16,234 bases of DNA. It comes from CAYGZQ01 sp964354375 [NCBI: uncultured Planctomycetota bacterium] (lineage in GTDB: Bacteria; JAJVIF01; JAPKYR01). Below are positions 1 to 8,415 of the stretch, one piece after another. The DNA lies in NCBI GenBank assembly GCA_964354375.1, contig CAYGZQ010000078.1, positions 1 through 16,234 on the forward strand, read 5' to 3'. Position 1 is the first letter of the stretch; each line of letters starts with the position of its first letter. Below the pieces are notes generated by a model that was given only the letters and a program-made list of their open reading frames with translations, searched no databases and was not told where the DNA came from. The translations under genes were made by a program, and so were the position numbers.

Positions 1-36
1 CATTTCATCATTGAGGCCTTGGAGAAATACGTGTGA
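1..36 (+). CDS. 3' end of an upstream gene (partial)
   Basis: The first 36 bases read open in frame 1 as HFIIEALEKYV and then TGA at 34-36. This stop overlaps the GTG start of the next gene in a GTGA arrangement, typical of translationally coupled operon genes, so it is probably the C-terminus of a further member of the operon. Eleven residues are too few to identify the product. It shows only that the operon begins to the left of the window. Confidence 0.6.
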   Translation, partial: HFIIEALEKYV

Positions 37-1439
37 CAACTGAAAAGCAAGAACTCTTAGGGAAACTGAGCGATCTCCACGCCCTGAGCAAAAAGAGGAA
101 GATGCAACTGGCTAAGCCGGAACAGCATGAAGCCATAAGTGTGCTGTCGGCTCTCTGCAAATTGGACTCAGATAGCTTCAATGAAGTGATGAGTGTTCTG
201 ACTGAGTTCCCATCCGATGTCGGCGCGGAAGTGCTGGGCAGGTGTTGGGATGAACTCACTCAACGGAAGGAGCCTGTATACTTGACGCTGAAGGAAGCCA
301 GGTTCTCCAGTGATCTCGGGAAGCGCCTGCGACTCGTTCTAGCTCTGAATCTGCTAAGCCACAACCCGTCGGGGGCACTCCGGGTTCTCATACATTTATG
401 CCAAAGTATGAAGCCTGCGATGAAGCCTATCCCGACTTCTAAGGATCTTAGGCTGATTAACTCTGCGTTCCTCAAAGGCGCCACAGAAAACCTATCTAAG
501 CTGCCTTTAAGTGACGGCCACGACAGCCAGATCGCGCTCTTGATCACCTATCTCCTGAGCGCTGCGTTTGTGGCTCAGAGCAAGGGCAAATCGGCAGCTT
601 CGGCAGAAACTCAACTGATACTCCTTCGGTGGGCGAATTCCTACACTAAGCTACCTGACTTCCCTATCGAGCTTAGCGAGGCTATCCGCGCGAGGGTCAG
701 GGACTGGAGCGGCGACTTCCTCACCTTGTTGCGCACGGAGTTGAATAATCTGCATACCTCATTGAGAGACATTCTGGAACCGCTCCTGACTGGGGACATC
801 GAACACGAGATGGCACCAACGCCCCAAAGACCGACTGTTCCATCTCCGGATGGGGCACGGCAGCCACCTTCCTGCACAATATCAGGAGCGCGAGAATACA
901 ACATCCAGTACGAGATTAGCCGACTTGTCAAGTACGTTGAGCAGCTTGAGTCTCTGCTACTAGAGACACAGTCGGATCTGACACGGGCCGAGCAAGCCTT
1001 GATAAGCACCCGATCGAAAATAGAGATCACTCAGAGAGAGAAGGTTGAAGCCCAACGGCTTGCCGCGATTGAGCGAAAGAGAGCCGAACAGCTTGCAGGT
1101 GATAAGACGGATTTGCTGAAGGCAAAGGCACTAATTGGCGAAGCTCTGGGTGAAATGAAGACCAGACTGGATGATGCAAATGCGCGTCATCAGGAGATCG
1201 TGAAGTCCTACGAGCTGCAACTGGATGCCCTCTCGGAGCGCAATGCAGGAGAGGTTGCACATCGAATTAGCGCATTTCGAAATAGCCTAGCCACGAGACT
1301 TCAGCCATATGCCCAGAGCCTCAAAGAAGCCGAGTGTATGGATATGACACCTGAACTCGGAGCAGCGTTGCGCACACAGCTAAAGCAAATCCTTTTGCTA
1401 CTCAAGAAGGAAGGTATCAACGTCAGCGGAGATACCTGA
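33..1439 (+). CDS. Helical coiled-coil protein with GrpE-like C-terminus
   Basis: A 468-residue protein starting at GTG 33, the only start codon after the in-frame stop at 12-14, with GGAG at 21-24 as ribosome site. Residues 1-250 look alpha-helical and match no family I recognise. A proline-rich linker follows at about 258-282. A long Glu/Lys/Arg/Gln-rich coiled coil spans about 288-405, and a short helical tail (about 406-465) ends LLLLKKEGINV. Coiled coil plus a tail ending in 'Leu-rich helix, K-x-GI' resembles GrpE, the nucleotide exchange factor of Hsp70. The next gene encodes an Hsp70-like ATPase and overlaps by one base (TGATG). I infer a dedicated GrpE-like cochaperone with an extra N-terminal domain, possibly a target-recognition part. 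The GrpE link rests on shape and context and could be coincidental. No signal peptide or membrane segment is seen, so it should be cytoplasmic. Confidence 0.6.
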   Translation: MTTEKQELLGKLSDLHALSKKRKMQLAKPEQHEAISVLSALCKLDSDSFNEVMSVLTEFPSDVGAEVLGRCWDELTQRKEPVYLTLKEARFSSDLGKRLRLVLALNLLSHNPSGALRVLIHLCQSMKPAMKPIPTSKDLRLINSAFLKGATENLSKLPLSDGHDSQIALLITYLLSAAFVAQSKGKSAASAETQLILLRWANSYTKLPDFPIELSEAIRARVRDWSGDFLTLLRTELNNLHTSLRDILEPLLTGDIEHEMAPTPQRPTVPSPDGARQPPSCTISGAREYNIQYEISRLVKYVEQLESLLLETQSDLTRAEQALISTRSKIEITQREKVEAQRLAAIERKRAEQLAGDKTDLLKAKALIGEALGEMKTRLDDANARHQEIVKSYELQLDALSERNAGEVAHRISAFRNSLATRLQPYAQSLKEAECMDMTPELGAALRTQLKQILLLLKKEGINVSGDT

Positions 1440-2896
1440 TGGAAGAGTTCTTCGGCATCGACTTTGGCACAACCAACAGCGCTGTTGTTGGCCTTCTTCG
1501 CAAGAAAGTCACCAACTATGATGATGGTGAGGGTCAGCCATTCCCTTCCCTTGTCGCCGTTTCAGAAACAACTGGACAAGTCCAAGCTTTAGGGCGGCAG
1601 GCTTGGAATCATCGTGAGGAACTCTCCGAATCATGTCGCATTCTGTCATCAGCGAAGATGTACCTGGGTACTGGACAATTGGAGCGTATTGGCCCAGAGA
1701 TGTGGTCACCGGAGCGAGTTGTCACTGAGGTTCTGAAAGGACTGAAGGAGCGAGTTGCTCAGCTCGGGAATGGTACAATCTTGGATAATCCGGTGATGGC
1801 AATCCCGGTAGGCTTTCCTCCGGCACGACGCAAGGCACTGCGAGAAGCCGCCAGGGCTGCACGTATCACGATTCGAGGTTTCGTTACTGAGCCCACCGCG
1901 GCTGTTTTCCGCAACTATAAACGGGTCTGTGGCTGGCCCATAGTTGTTGTCTTTGACTGGGGGGGCGGCACATTGGATATCTCAGTTGTAGGCATAAAGG
2001 GAAGGACTGTCCAGGAAATCGCGACTGTGTCAAAACGGCTGGGTGGTGATGACCTCAATGTGATTCTCGCGGAATGGGCACACATGCAGATCCTGAGAGA
2101 TAAGGGGAAGGACGGACCCCCATTCTCCGCAGTTGATTCGCGATACCGTGATATACTGGTCTCCCAGTGTGAGACTGCAAAGCGGATGCTCTCGGATGAG
2201 GAGTCTTGGGAGATCAGCATGACCAAGTATGGAGAGCTAGGAACCATTAGCGTTGTTCTAAGGTATGATGACTTCTCCAGCTTAATGGAACCCAAAATCC
2301 AGGAGGTGGTTGCAGCTTTGGACGAAAGTGTTGTACACCGGGCCCGTCTGAGCTTTGACCAGATTGGGTGCATCATCATGGTGGGGGGCAGCAGCAAGCT
2401 TCGGGGTCTCCGTGAAGCAATGGATGACCGGCAGTGGTCTTGTGATGTTGTCTATCCTGAAGACTCTGACTGGCACGTGGCTGGTGGAGCGGCGATGTTG
2501 GCTTCCGATTTTGGCGACTACGTGTGCGCCCAGAATATCGGAGTGCGTCTTTGCGATAATACTGTCTTTCCCCTGCTCACGTGCGGGGAGACAATCGACT
2601 ATAGGCCAACCGTTACTACGTTTGGCCTGATTGAGGACGCAGACAACGCAAGGTTTGTCTTCGTGGAAGGGCAAGATTCTGCTGATGGCCGCGTTAAATC
2701 CATGGATAGAATTCTCGGATATCTTTCTGTCCATGCATACGGGTTTTCGCTTGAGCCGATCAAGCTAGAGGCATATGTTGATGAAGATTTGCTGTTTCAC
2801 GTATCTGCGCAGAGCGAACGTCGCAGTGAGAAACATCGAAAGACTTGGACATATCCCGAACTACGATTCAGCTACGAACTCCCGGTTCAATCGTGA
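1439..2896 (+). CDS. Hsp70/DnaK-like ATPase without lid domain
   Basis: A 485-residue member of the Hsp70/actin ATPase superfamily. The actin-fold motifs are in order: phosphate-1 GIDFGTTNSAV at residues 6-16, connect-1 EPTAAVF at 151-157, phosphate-2 VVVFDWGGGTLDISV at 169-183, adenosine motif IIMVGGSSKL at 312-321 and connect-2 around HVAGGAAMLA at 346-355. Residues about 365-460 resemble the beta substrate-binding domain: a 'NTVFPLL...' strand followed by VEGQDS and LGYLSV segments. The chain then ends. DnaK is about 640 residues and carries an alpha-helical lid after this point, so the lid is absent here. The ATPase motifs look intact. The gene overlaps the upstream coiled-coil gene by one base and the downstream GTG start by four, so it lies mid-operon. 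I infer an operon-dedicated chaperone-like ATPase that may remodel or gate the large helicase. A housekeeping DnaK role is unlikely given the length and neighbours. Confidence 0.88.
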   Translation: MEEFFGIDFGTTNSAVVGLLRKKVTNYDDGEGQPFPSLVAVSETTGQVQALGRQAWNHREELSESCRILSSAKMYLGTGQLERIGPEMWSPERVVTEVLKGLKERVAQLGNGTILDNPVMAIPVGFPPARRKALREAARAARITIRGFVTEPTAAVFRNYKRVCGWPIVVVFDWGGGTLDISVVGIKGRTVQEIATVSKRLGGDDLNVILAEWAHMQILRDKGKDGPPFSAVDSRYRDILVSQCETAKRMLSDEESWEISMTKYGELGTISVVLRYDDFSSLMEPKIQEVVAALDESVVHRARLSFDQIGCIIMVGGSSKLRGLREAMDDRQWSCDVVYPEDSDWHVAGGAAMLASDFGDYVCAQNIGVRLCDNTVFPLLTCGETIDYRPTVTTFGLIEDADNARFVFVEGQDSADGRVKSMDRILGYLSVHAYGFSLEPIKLEAYVDEDLLFHVSAQSERRSEKHRKTWTYPELRFSYELPVQS

Positions 2897-3288
2897 GTGA
2901 AACTAAGTCAAATATACACCTACTAAGTAACGTCTATCGGGTATCAGCACCGGATGGTCGAATCCGCATTGAGGACAACCCTGAATTCGTTGGGAGAATA
3001 TCAGACATCGCAGCGCTGAAGAAACTACTCCAATTCAAGTATGGGAGGATTGGCCGTTGGCGAATCGAAGTGGAGTGTATTCAGAACCTGCCCGGAATCC
3101 AGGACTGGCAGGTGAGAAGAATGAAGGGTTGTGACGAATGTGACCTAGCTGGGCCAGGAGAAAGGCCTTGGGGATTTCTCATAGAAAATGGTGAATACCA
3201 TGAGGTCTGTAAGTGCGATAAGCAGGAATGCCGTCTCTACAGCGAATGCAGACGCGAGTCAGGTACCGAGAATGCCTCCGCGCAATGA
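2893..3288 (+). CDS. Small cysteine-rich protein of unknown function
   Basis: The start chosen is GTG 2893, which forms a GTGA overlap with the Hsp70 stop. The longer ATG start at 2845 would overlap that gene by 52 bases and add a non-protein-like leader. The 131-residue product has an N-terminal half without recognisable motif and a C-terminal cysteine cluster: C80-x2-C83, then C106-x-C108-x4-C113-x5-C119. A nearby WGFLIENGEYHEVCKC stretch suggests a small beta-rich metal-binding fold. Seven or so cysteines in 60 residues imply zinc or an iron-sulfur cluster, and the sequence cannot say which. It sits between the Hsp70-like gene and the helicase and overlaps the likely helicase start (3272) by 17 bases. 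It is probably a small partner of the helicase or the chaperone-like ATPase. I do not recognise the family. Confidence 0.72.
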   Translation: MSETKSNIHLLSNVYRVSAPDGRIRIEDNPEFVGRISDIAALKKLLQFKYGRIGRWRIEVECIQNLPGIQDWQVRRMKGCDECDLAGPGERPWGFLIENGEYHEVCKCDKQECRLYSECRRESGTENASAQ

Positions 3289-6200
3289 GATAGACATACT
3301 AGCCTTTGAGAAGGACTTGCGCGAAACGTATGCTCGCTATATCTACACTGCCAACCTGATTTCTGATCAAGAACCTGAACTCCAGAAAGCATTCTATCAG
3401 AAGATCGCTGAAGACTTCAGCTTGTTCAACGGACCATACATTCATTGCACTCCATGTTATAAGCCGAGTTACACACTTCGAGAACTGCTTTCCCCGAGAG
3501 ATGACATATCCCTGTCACCCCAATTGGCTCAATTGCCGTCGGAGCAGTTTGACCCCACTAGGCCACTGTATACGCACCAAGTGGAATCGCTTCGTATCCT
3601 TGGGCGGGGGGAAAACCTTATCGTAGCAACCGGAACTGGCAGCGGCAAGACAGAGTGTTTTCTCCTCCCCATTCTCGATCACATTCTCAACAATCCTGGG
3701 CCAGGTTTGCGCGCAATCCTCATCTATCCGATGAACGCCCTTGCCGACGATCAACTAGGGCGCTTACGCAAGCTGCTTGAGCCACTGCCCGATATCACTT
3801 TTGGCCGCTACACAGGTGATACGCCTGAGACGACTGAAGAAGTAGAGAGACCGGATGAGGTAATTCCAAACGAGCGCTACACGCGGCGTGAGATTCGATG
3901 CGACCCGCCGAACATACTCCTTACAAACTTTGCCATGCTCGAATACCTGCTCCTTCGCCCCCGGGACTCGGAGGTTTTTGCCGACAGCAAACTGCAGTTT
4001 GTTGTTCTAGATGAAGCGCACACATACTCAGGCGCCCAGGGCATCGAAATTGCACTATTGATGCGCCGAATACGTCAATACTTGCTCAGAGGCAAGGACT
4101 CACCACAGTTCGTATTGACCAGCGCGACTCTCGGGGATGAAGCGGATGCCGTCGGAGATATTGCCAAGTTCGGTAGCGATATCTCCGGATTACCATTCCC
4201 GAGGGCGAATGTTCTGCTAGGGGAGACCATTGACGAGTTCTCTGATACTCTCACACCTTTTCCTGATGCTGAAACTCTCCTCCGTATCGGAAGCGATGAA
4301 GAGGATTTCGCTGCTTGGGCTGACGCTGTGGAGAGGGCCGACGAGTTAGTAGGGAGACTTGCTTCAGTTGGCATTGACTGCGGTGAGATTAATGAGCGAA
4401 AACCTGCGCGCATATTATACGAGCTTCTTGCGGTCAGTGAGCCACTCAACAAGATTTATCGATTCTGTCGTGAAAGACCGGCAAGCTTCGAGGAGCTTTC
4501 TGAGCTATTGGGTCTCTCCCTTGACAACACATCAAAGCGAGCCATCCAGTGGCTGATAACGATGGGAGCGTTTGCGAAACGGACACCTGACTCAGCGCCC
4601 TTACTACCAACCCGTTACCACTTCTTTGCGCGGGGCTTGGCTGGAGCCACGATCTGTCTGAACGATGAATGCTCAGACAAAGATAAGCACCCCGGTACTT
4701 TGTGGAGTTCGTTCTACCTGGAAGATAGAAACGTTTGTGAACATTGCCAGAGTGCAGTTCTCCCGTTGGCGACTTGTGTTCACTGTGGTTTGCCGGTCTG
4801 CAGGATATACCTCGTGGACGGCAAGTGGCATTCAAGCAGCCCACCTCATCTATCACCTGTCGCGAGGCTGCTTGCCTGGGCCGCTGAATTCGAAGACACG
4901 GAAGATGAACACGATGAAATCATCCGCAGAAAAGCTTGGGTATGCCTGAATTGTGGAGTCTATTCCGAAGATGTAGAAAAGCCTGCAAGCTGTGTTGATC
5001 ATTCTCTTGTGCAACTCAATATTCTGGATCCAAGTGACAATGAAGGCAACCTGCGGACTTGCCCCCGTTGCGGTGGTCAGAGCAGAGCTTATCCATCTGT
5101 ACTTAGGGATTTCCGGACACGAGAGGATGGCCCTACTGCTGTTCTCACCGAAACAGTCATACGTAACTTACCCTATGATGATAGAGATGAACACCTTGCC
5201 GAGTTACCCGCCCATGGTCGAAACCTCCTAGTCTTCTCGGATGCCCGTCAGCGGGCTGCGTTCTTCGCTTCATATCTGGCTCAGACAACACTGGAAACAG
5301 CTTACCTGGGTCCGCTGGTCACAGCTATCATTGATGCTGAGCAGCGAGAGGCGAGGCCCGTGACCTTTGAGGAAATTGCCAGTGAGTACGTTCGTGGGCT
5401 TGAAAAGGCGCGAATTGCCGTAGTCAAGAAGCGTGATAATGCAGGAGTAGAGTACTTTGATCTCATCCCTAGAAGAAGACTTCGGAGCTCTGACAAGACA
5501 ACCGCTAAGCATGAGGTTGAGATTCTCCTATTCTGGAACTTCTCATCGTCGTTCCGGACCAGGACAACACTTCCCGGCATGTGTTTGGCCGCGCTCTCCT
5601 TCGATTTCAATGAGGAAGAGCGAAGTACTTTTCCATTACAATTGCCAGAGCTTTTCTCTGCGGGATTGTCCGCAGGATGGCAGGCTCTACATGCGTTGCT
5701 CGATATCTTCCTCATGCGCCAAGCCATTGAATTCCCGTACTACATCACAAATCGGGATATCCAGGATCCTGGGCCCAAAGCCGTGACTTTCCACCAAGAA
5801 CTCAGCGGAATGAGAGACGGTCGGCGGGTTATTCGCTGGAATCCGTATCTTGCCCCAGACAAGCAAAGGAAAAGAGCCGTATCATCCAGCCGCCAGCTTG
5901 ACTTGCTCGCACGGCTACTCGGGATGAACAAGAATGAGAAGGCGGATGAACTTTCGTCCTTATTAACACGAGTATGGGACTTGTTAAAGCAATCGATACT
6001 GGTTGAGACAGAATCCTGGCCTGGAGAGTTTCGGATTGATCCGTCTCTTCTGCAAGTAACAAGTCATGCCGATTGGGGAATATGCGATCGCTGTGGACGA
6101 GTAACAACACTCGTCGATCTTGGTTTCTGCTTAACAAGCAAATGTCCAGGAGTAGTCAGGAAATTGAGCGAGGAAGAGCTCCGGTTGTTATTCCACGAGA

Positions 6201-8119
6201 ACCATTATCGCCGCCGGTACCTCTTGCCCCCGCTTGCATTAAGCGTGAAAGAGCACACGGCTCAGCTTACAAATGAACATGGCAGGGAGTATCAACGTCT
6301 TTTCATGAAAGGAGAAATCAATGTTCTGAGCAGTTCCACAACCTTTGAGATGGGGGTTGACATTGGCTCACTCAAGGCTGTACTGCTACGAAATGTTCCG
6401 CCTACCACGAGTTCATACATTCAACGTACTGGGCGTGCTGGCAGGCGGAAGGATGGAGTTTCGATAGCTCTTACCTTCTGTCGCAATGTTCCCCACGATC
6501 AATTCCACTATCAGCATCCTGAAGAAATCATATTGGGCCGTGTTCCCTCACCGTATCTGAACCTAGCCAATGAGCCCTTGGCCCAGCGACACTGCAATTC
6601 GCTTATGTTGGGGTATTTCCTCAGGAGTGTAAACGATGTGGAAGAAGAAGTACTCGACAAGCTTGTGATTGAGAGCTTTTTCCTAAATAAAGTCCGTGGC
6701 TCTACCTTGGCTGAGCGCTTCGCGGGCTGCCTGGAGAACGAAACTATCCGCGCGAATATGGTGGAGATCCTGACGGCTGTCCTGAGAGATGTAGGCTCAC
6801 TTGACCCTGAGACAGCAATCTCGCGCTCCATAAGTATGCTCCTTGTGGATGAGAGAAGCGTGCTGAAACGCTTCGTTCAGCAACCACTTCAGAGATTTCA
6901 GGACCAATTGTCAGACATTGAGGAGCAGCGGGAAGATGCCTCTATGGAAGCTCGCGCTGCCCTTGCATACGGCGCTCTTTCACTTGATCGCTTGATCAGG
7001 CAGTTTAAGAAGGATCGCCTTATTGATTTCCTTAGCAGCTGCTCATGGCTTCCCGGCTATGCCTTCCCGCAGGATGTAGTGAAGCTTCTGGTGCGCCAGA
7101 AGGACTTCAGCGATCGTATGAGACTCCAGCGAGACCGTGAAATCGGTATTTCAGAATATGCTCCAGGGGCACAGATTGTCGCTGATGGGTATCTCTTCAC
7201 TTCTGGAGGTGTTTGGTTCAACTCTAGAGAGCCAGAGATAAGGCAGTACGCGTGCTGCCCTGAGTGCCGCAATATCATGACGGCTCATGCAACAGAGAGA
7301 CTCTCGAGGACCTGCACAAGGAGGGGATGTGGAACACGTCTGCAAGGCAAGTTCTTGCCACGTTCGTATATCAAGCCTGATGGTTTCACGACACTAGTCA
7401 GTGATCCCGTAAAGCTGCCCGGAAGGAGCAGAAGAACTGGTCCGCGAGTATCGGAAGTGTTCTTGCTTGAGGGAGCGGATCCCGGGGATTTTCAGGACCA
7501 TGCCATTCAGGGCGTCTCGTTTGCAGAGAAAGCCGGTGGCCAGCTGTTCCTTGCTAACAGCGGTCATTCATTCCAAGGCTATCACATATGCCGCAAGTGT
7601 GGTAGGGGATTGCCAAAGCCGCCCAGTAGTAAGACACATGAGACTCCGTGGGGCACGAAATGCTCAGGACAAATCATACGCCTTGATTTGGCTCACGAGT
7701 TCACAACTGATATTCTGCAATTGAGATTTGCTGGCTGTACACCAGCAGCACCGCCCATAACAGAACGTTCTTTCTGGTTGTCCTTTATATCCGCATTCTT
7801 GAACGGAGCGTCTGACGCACTCAACATGGACGCTAGTGACCTTGGAGGCACTTACCACGGATGGACTGAGGAGAGTCGTGTTGGCGAGTTGGTTGTCTAT
7901 GACCGGATCCCCGGAGGCGCGGGTCACATCCGCCGAATACTCGGTGATCTTGGAACTGTTTTAGAGGCATCCCTAGCTAGAGTGCGAGACTGCAAGTGCC
8001 CCGATCTGGAGGCGAGTTGCTATGCATGTCTGAGAAGTTATGGCAATCAGTTCTACTGGGAAGACCTTAGACGTAGACCCGTCATTGATTGGCTCTCGAG
8101 CATATTGGGGCTGCATTAA
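3272..8119 (+). CDS. Large SF2 DEAD/DEAH helicase, DUF1998/MrfA-type C-terminus
   Basis: I chose ATG 3272 (MPPRNEID), giving 1615 residues. The ATG at 3188 would add 28 unlikely residues inside the preceding gene. Numbering from 3272, RecA1 has Walker A ATGTGSGKT near 119-127, IYPMNALADDQ (motif Ia), DEAH at 247-250 and SAT at 284-286. RecA2 opens with LLVFSDARQR near 650 and closes with FEMGVDIGS and QRTGRAGRR at about 1051-1059. Between RecA1 and RecA2, and again inside RecA2, lie long inserts with CxxC pairs (VCEHC, TCVHC, VCLNC, TCPRC, ICDRC). More follow near the end (CCPEC, ICRKC). The C-terminus carries YDRIPGGAGH and a C-x-C-x6-C-x2-C cluster (1574, 1576, 1583, 1586) followed by LRSYGNQ, the hallmark of DUF1998. 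This domain set is known from MrfA repair helicases, DrmA/DrmB of DISARM and DruE of Druantia. The length and the Hsp70/GrpE-like neighbours favour a defence-type DNA translocase over plain repair. Confidence 0.92.
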   Translation: MPPRNEIDILAFEKDLRETYARYIYTANLISDQEPELQKAFYQKIAEDFSLFNGPYIHCTPCYKPSYTLRELLSPRDDISLSPQLAQLPSEQFDPTRPLYTHQVESLRILGRGENLIVATGTGSGKTECFLLPILDHILNNPGPGLRAILIYPMNALADDQLGRLRKLLEPLPDITFGRYTGDTPETTEEVERPDEVIPNERYTRREIRCDPPNILLTNFAMLEYLLLRPRDSEVFADSKLQFVVLDEAHTYSGAQGIEIALLMRRIRQYLLRGKDSPQFVLTSATLGDEADAVGDIAKFGSDISGLPFPRANVLLGETIDEFSDTLTPFPDAETLLRIGSDEEDFAAWADAVERADELVGRLASVGIDCGEINERKPARILYELLAVSEPLNKIYRFCRERPASFEELSELLGLSLDNTSKRAIQWLITMGAFAKRTPDSAPLLPTRYHFFARGLAGATICLNDECSDKDKHPGTLWSSFYLEDRNVCEHCQSAVLPLATCVHCGLPVCRIYLVDGKWHSSSPPHLSPVARLLAWAAEFEDTEDEHDEIIRRKAWVCLNCGVYSEDVEKPASCVDHSLVQLNILDPSDNEGNLRTCPRCGGQSRAYPSVLRDFRTREDGPTAVLTETVIRNLPYDDRDEHLAELPAHGRNLLVFSDARQRAAFFASYLAQTTLETAYLGPLVTAIIDAEQREARPVTFEEIASEYVRGLEKARIAVVKKRDNAGVEYFDLIPRRRLRSSDKTTAKHEVEILLFWNFSSSFRTRTTLPGMCLAALSFDFNEEERSTFPLQLPELFSAGLSAGWQALHALLDIFLMRQAIEFPYYITNRDIQDPGPKAVTFHQELSGMRDGRRVIRWNPYLAPDKQRKRAVSSSRQLDLLARLLGMNKNEKADELSSLLTRVWDLLKQSILVETESWPGEFRIDPSLLQVTSHADWGICDRCGRVTTLVDLGFCLTSKCPGVVRKLSEEELRLLFHENHYRRRYLLPPLALSVKEHTAQLTNEHGREYQRLFMKGEINVLSSSTTFEMGVDIGSLKAVLLRNVPPTTSSYIQRTGRAGRRKDGVSIALTFCRNVPHDQFHYQHPEEIILGRVPSPYLNLANEPLAQRHCNSLMLGYFLRSVNDVEEEVLDKLVIESFFLNKVRGSTLAERFAGCLENETIRANMVEILTAVLRDVGSLDPETAISRSISMLLVDERSVLKRFVQQPLQRFQDQLSDIEEQREDASMEARAALAYGALSLDRLIRQFKKDRLIDFLSSCSWLPGYAFPQDVVKLLVRQKDFSDRMRLQRDREIGISEYAPGAQIVADGYLFTSGGVWFNSREPEIRQYACCPECRNIMTAHATERLSRTCTRRGCGTRLQGKFLPRSYIKPDGFTTLVSDPVKLPGRSRRTGPRVSEVFLLEGADPGDFQDHAIQGVSFAEKAGGQLFLANSGHSFQGYHICRKCGRGLPKPPSSKTHETPWGTKCSGQIIRLDLAHEFTTDILQLRFAGCTPAAPPITERSFWLSFISAFLNGASDALNMDASDLGGTYHGWTEESRVGELVVYDRIPGGAGHIRRILGDLGTVLEASLARVRDCKCPDLEASCYACLRSYGNQFYWEDLRRRPVIDWLSSILGLH

Positions 8120-8121
8120 TG

Positions 8122-8161
8122 CAGCGGCTCGGATGTTTCCAGACGAGCCCTTGAGCCGCTG
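8122..8161 (+). terminator. Inverted repeat just after the helicase stop
   Basis: CAGCGGCTC at 8122-8130 pairs perfectly with GAGCCGCTG at 8153-8161, a 9-bp stem around a 22-base loop. It starts two bases after the TAA. No T-run follows, so it is not a textbook intrinsic terminator. It could end or protect the operon mRNA. An internal GGCTCG/CGAGCC pairing gives an alternative, shorter hairpin. Confidence 0.35.
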
Positions 8162-8415
8162 GTTGCGGACGCTATTCAGAGTCTTCATGCCTTGAGCGCT
8201 GCCTTTTCAGATTGGGACGATGGAATTCCATGTTCAGGCCGCCTTCGGACCTGCCCACAACACTACATGGACCTGAGTACTTCCATCCTTGCGTCGTCGC
8301 TCCAGACATCCGTCAGACAGCTGTAAGCGGCTGGAAATCGGACACTTAGAAGGTATGGCAAAGCCCGACGTTGGCTGGTGCTACAATTCAGCCCGTATCC
8401 GGGCTCGTTGGCAGA
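8162..8415. other. Gap between helicase operon and broken gene
   Basis: About 250 bases with stops in all forward frames and no clear promoter, terminator or RNA gene. A TTG start at 8371 could extend the following gene upstream, but the ATG at 8416 is preferred. No ribosome site is obvious before either. Confidence 0.4.

Noticed and set aside
1915-2734. Long - strand open frames opposite the Hsp70-like gene
   Set aside because: They are antisense shadows. The + strand frame has all Hsp70 motifs and the antisense products have none.
2845-2892. ATG 2845 as start of the Cys-rich gene
   Set aside because: It adds 16 residues inside the Hsp70 gene, whereas GTG 2893 gives the GTGA overlap seen elsewhere in the operon.
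3188-3271. Longer N-terminus for the helicase from ATG 3188
   Set aside because: It would overlap the Cys-rich gene by 100 bases, and its 28 extra residues are Ser/Ala/Asn-rich with no conserved look. ATG 3272 begins the protein-like sequence.
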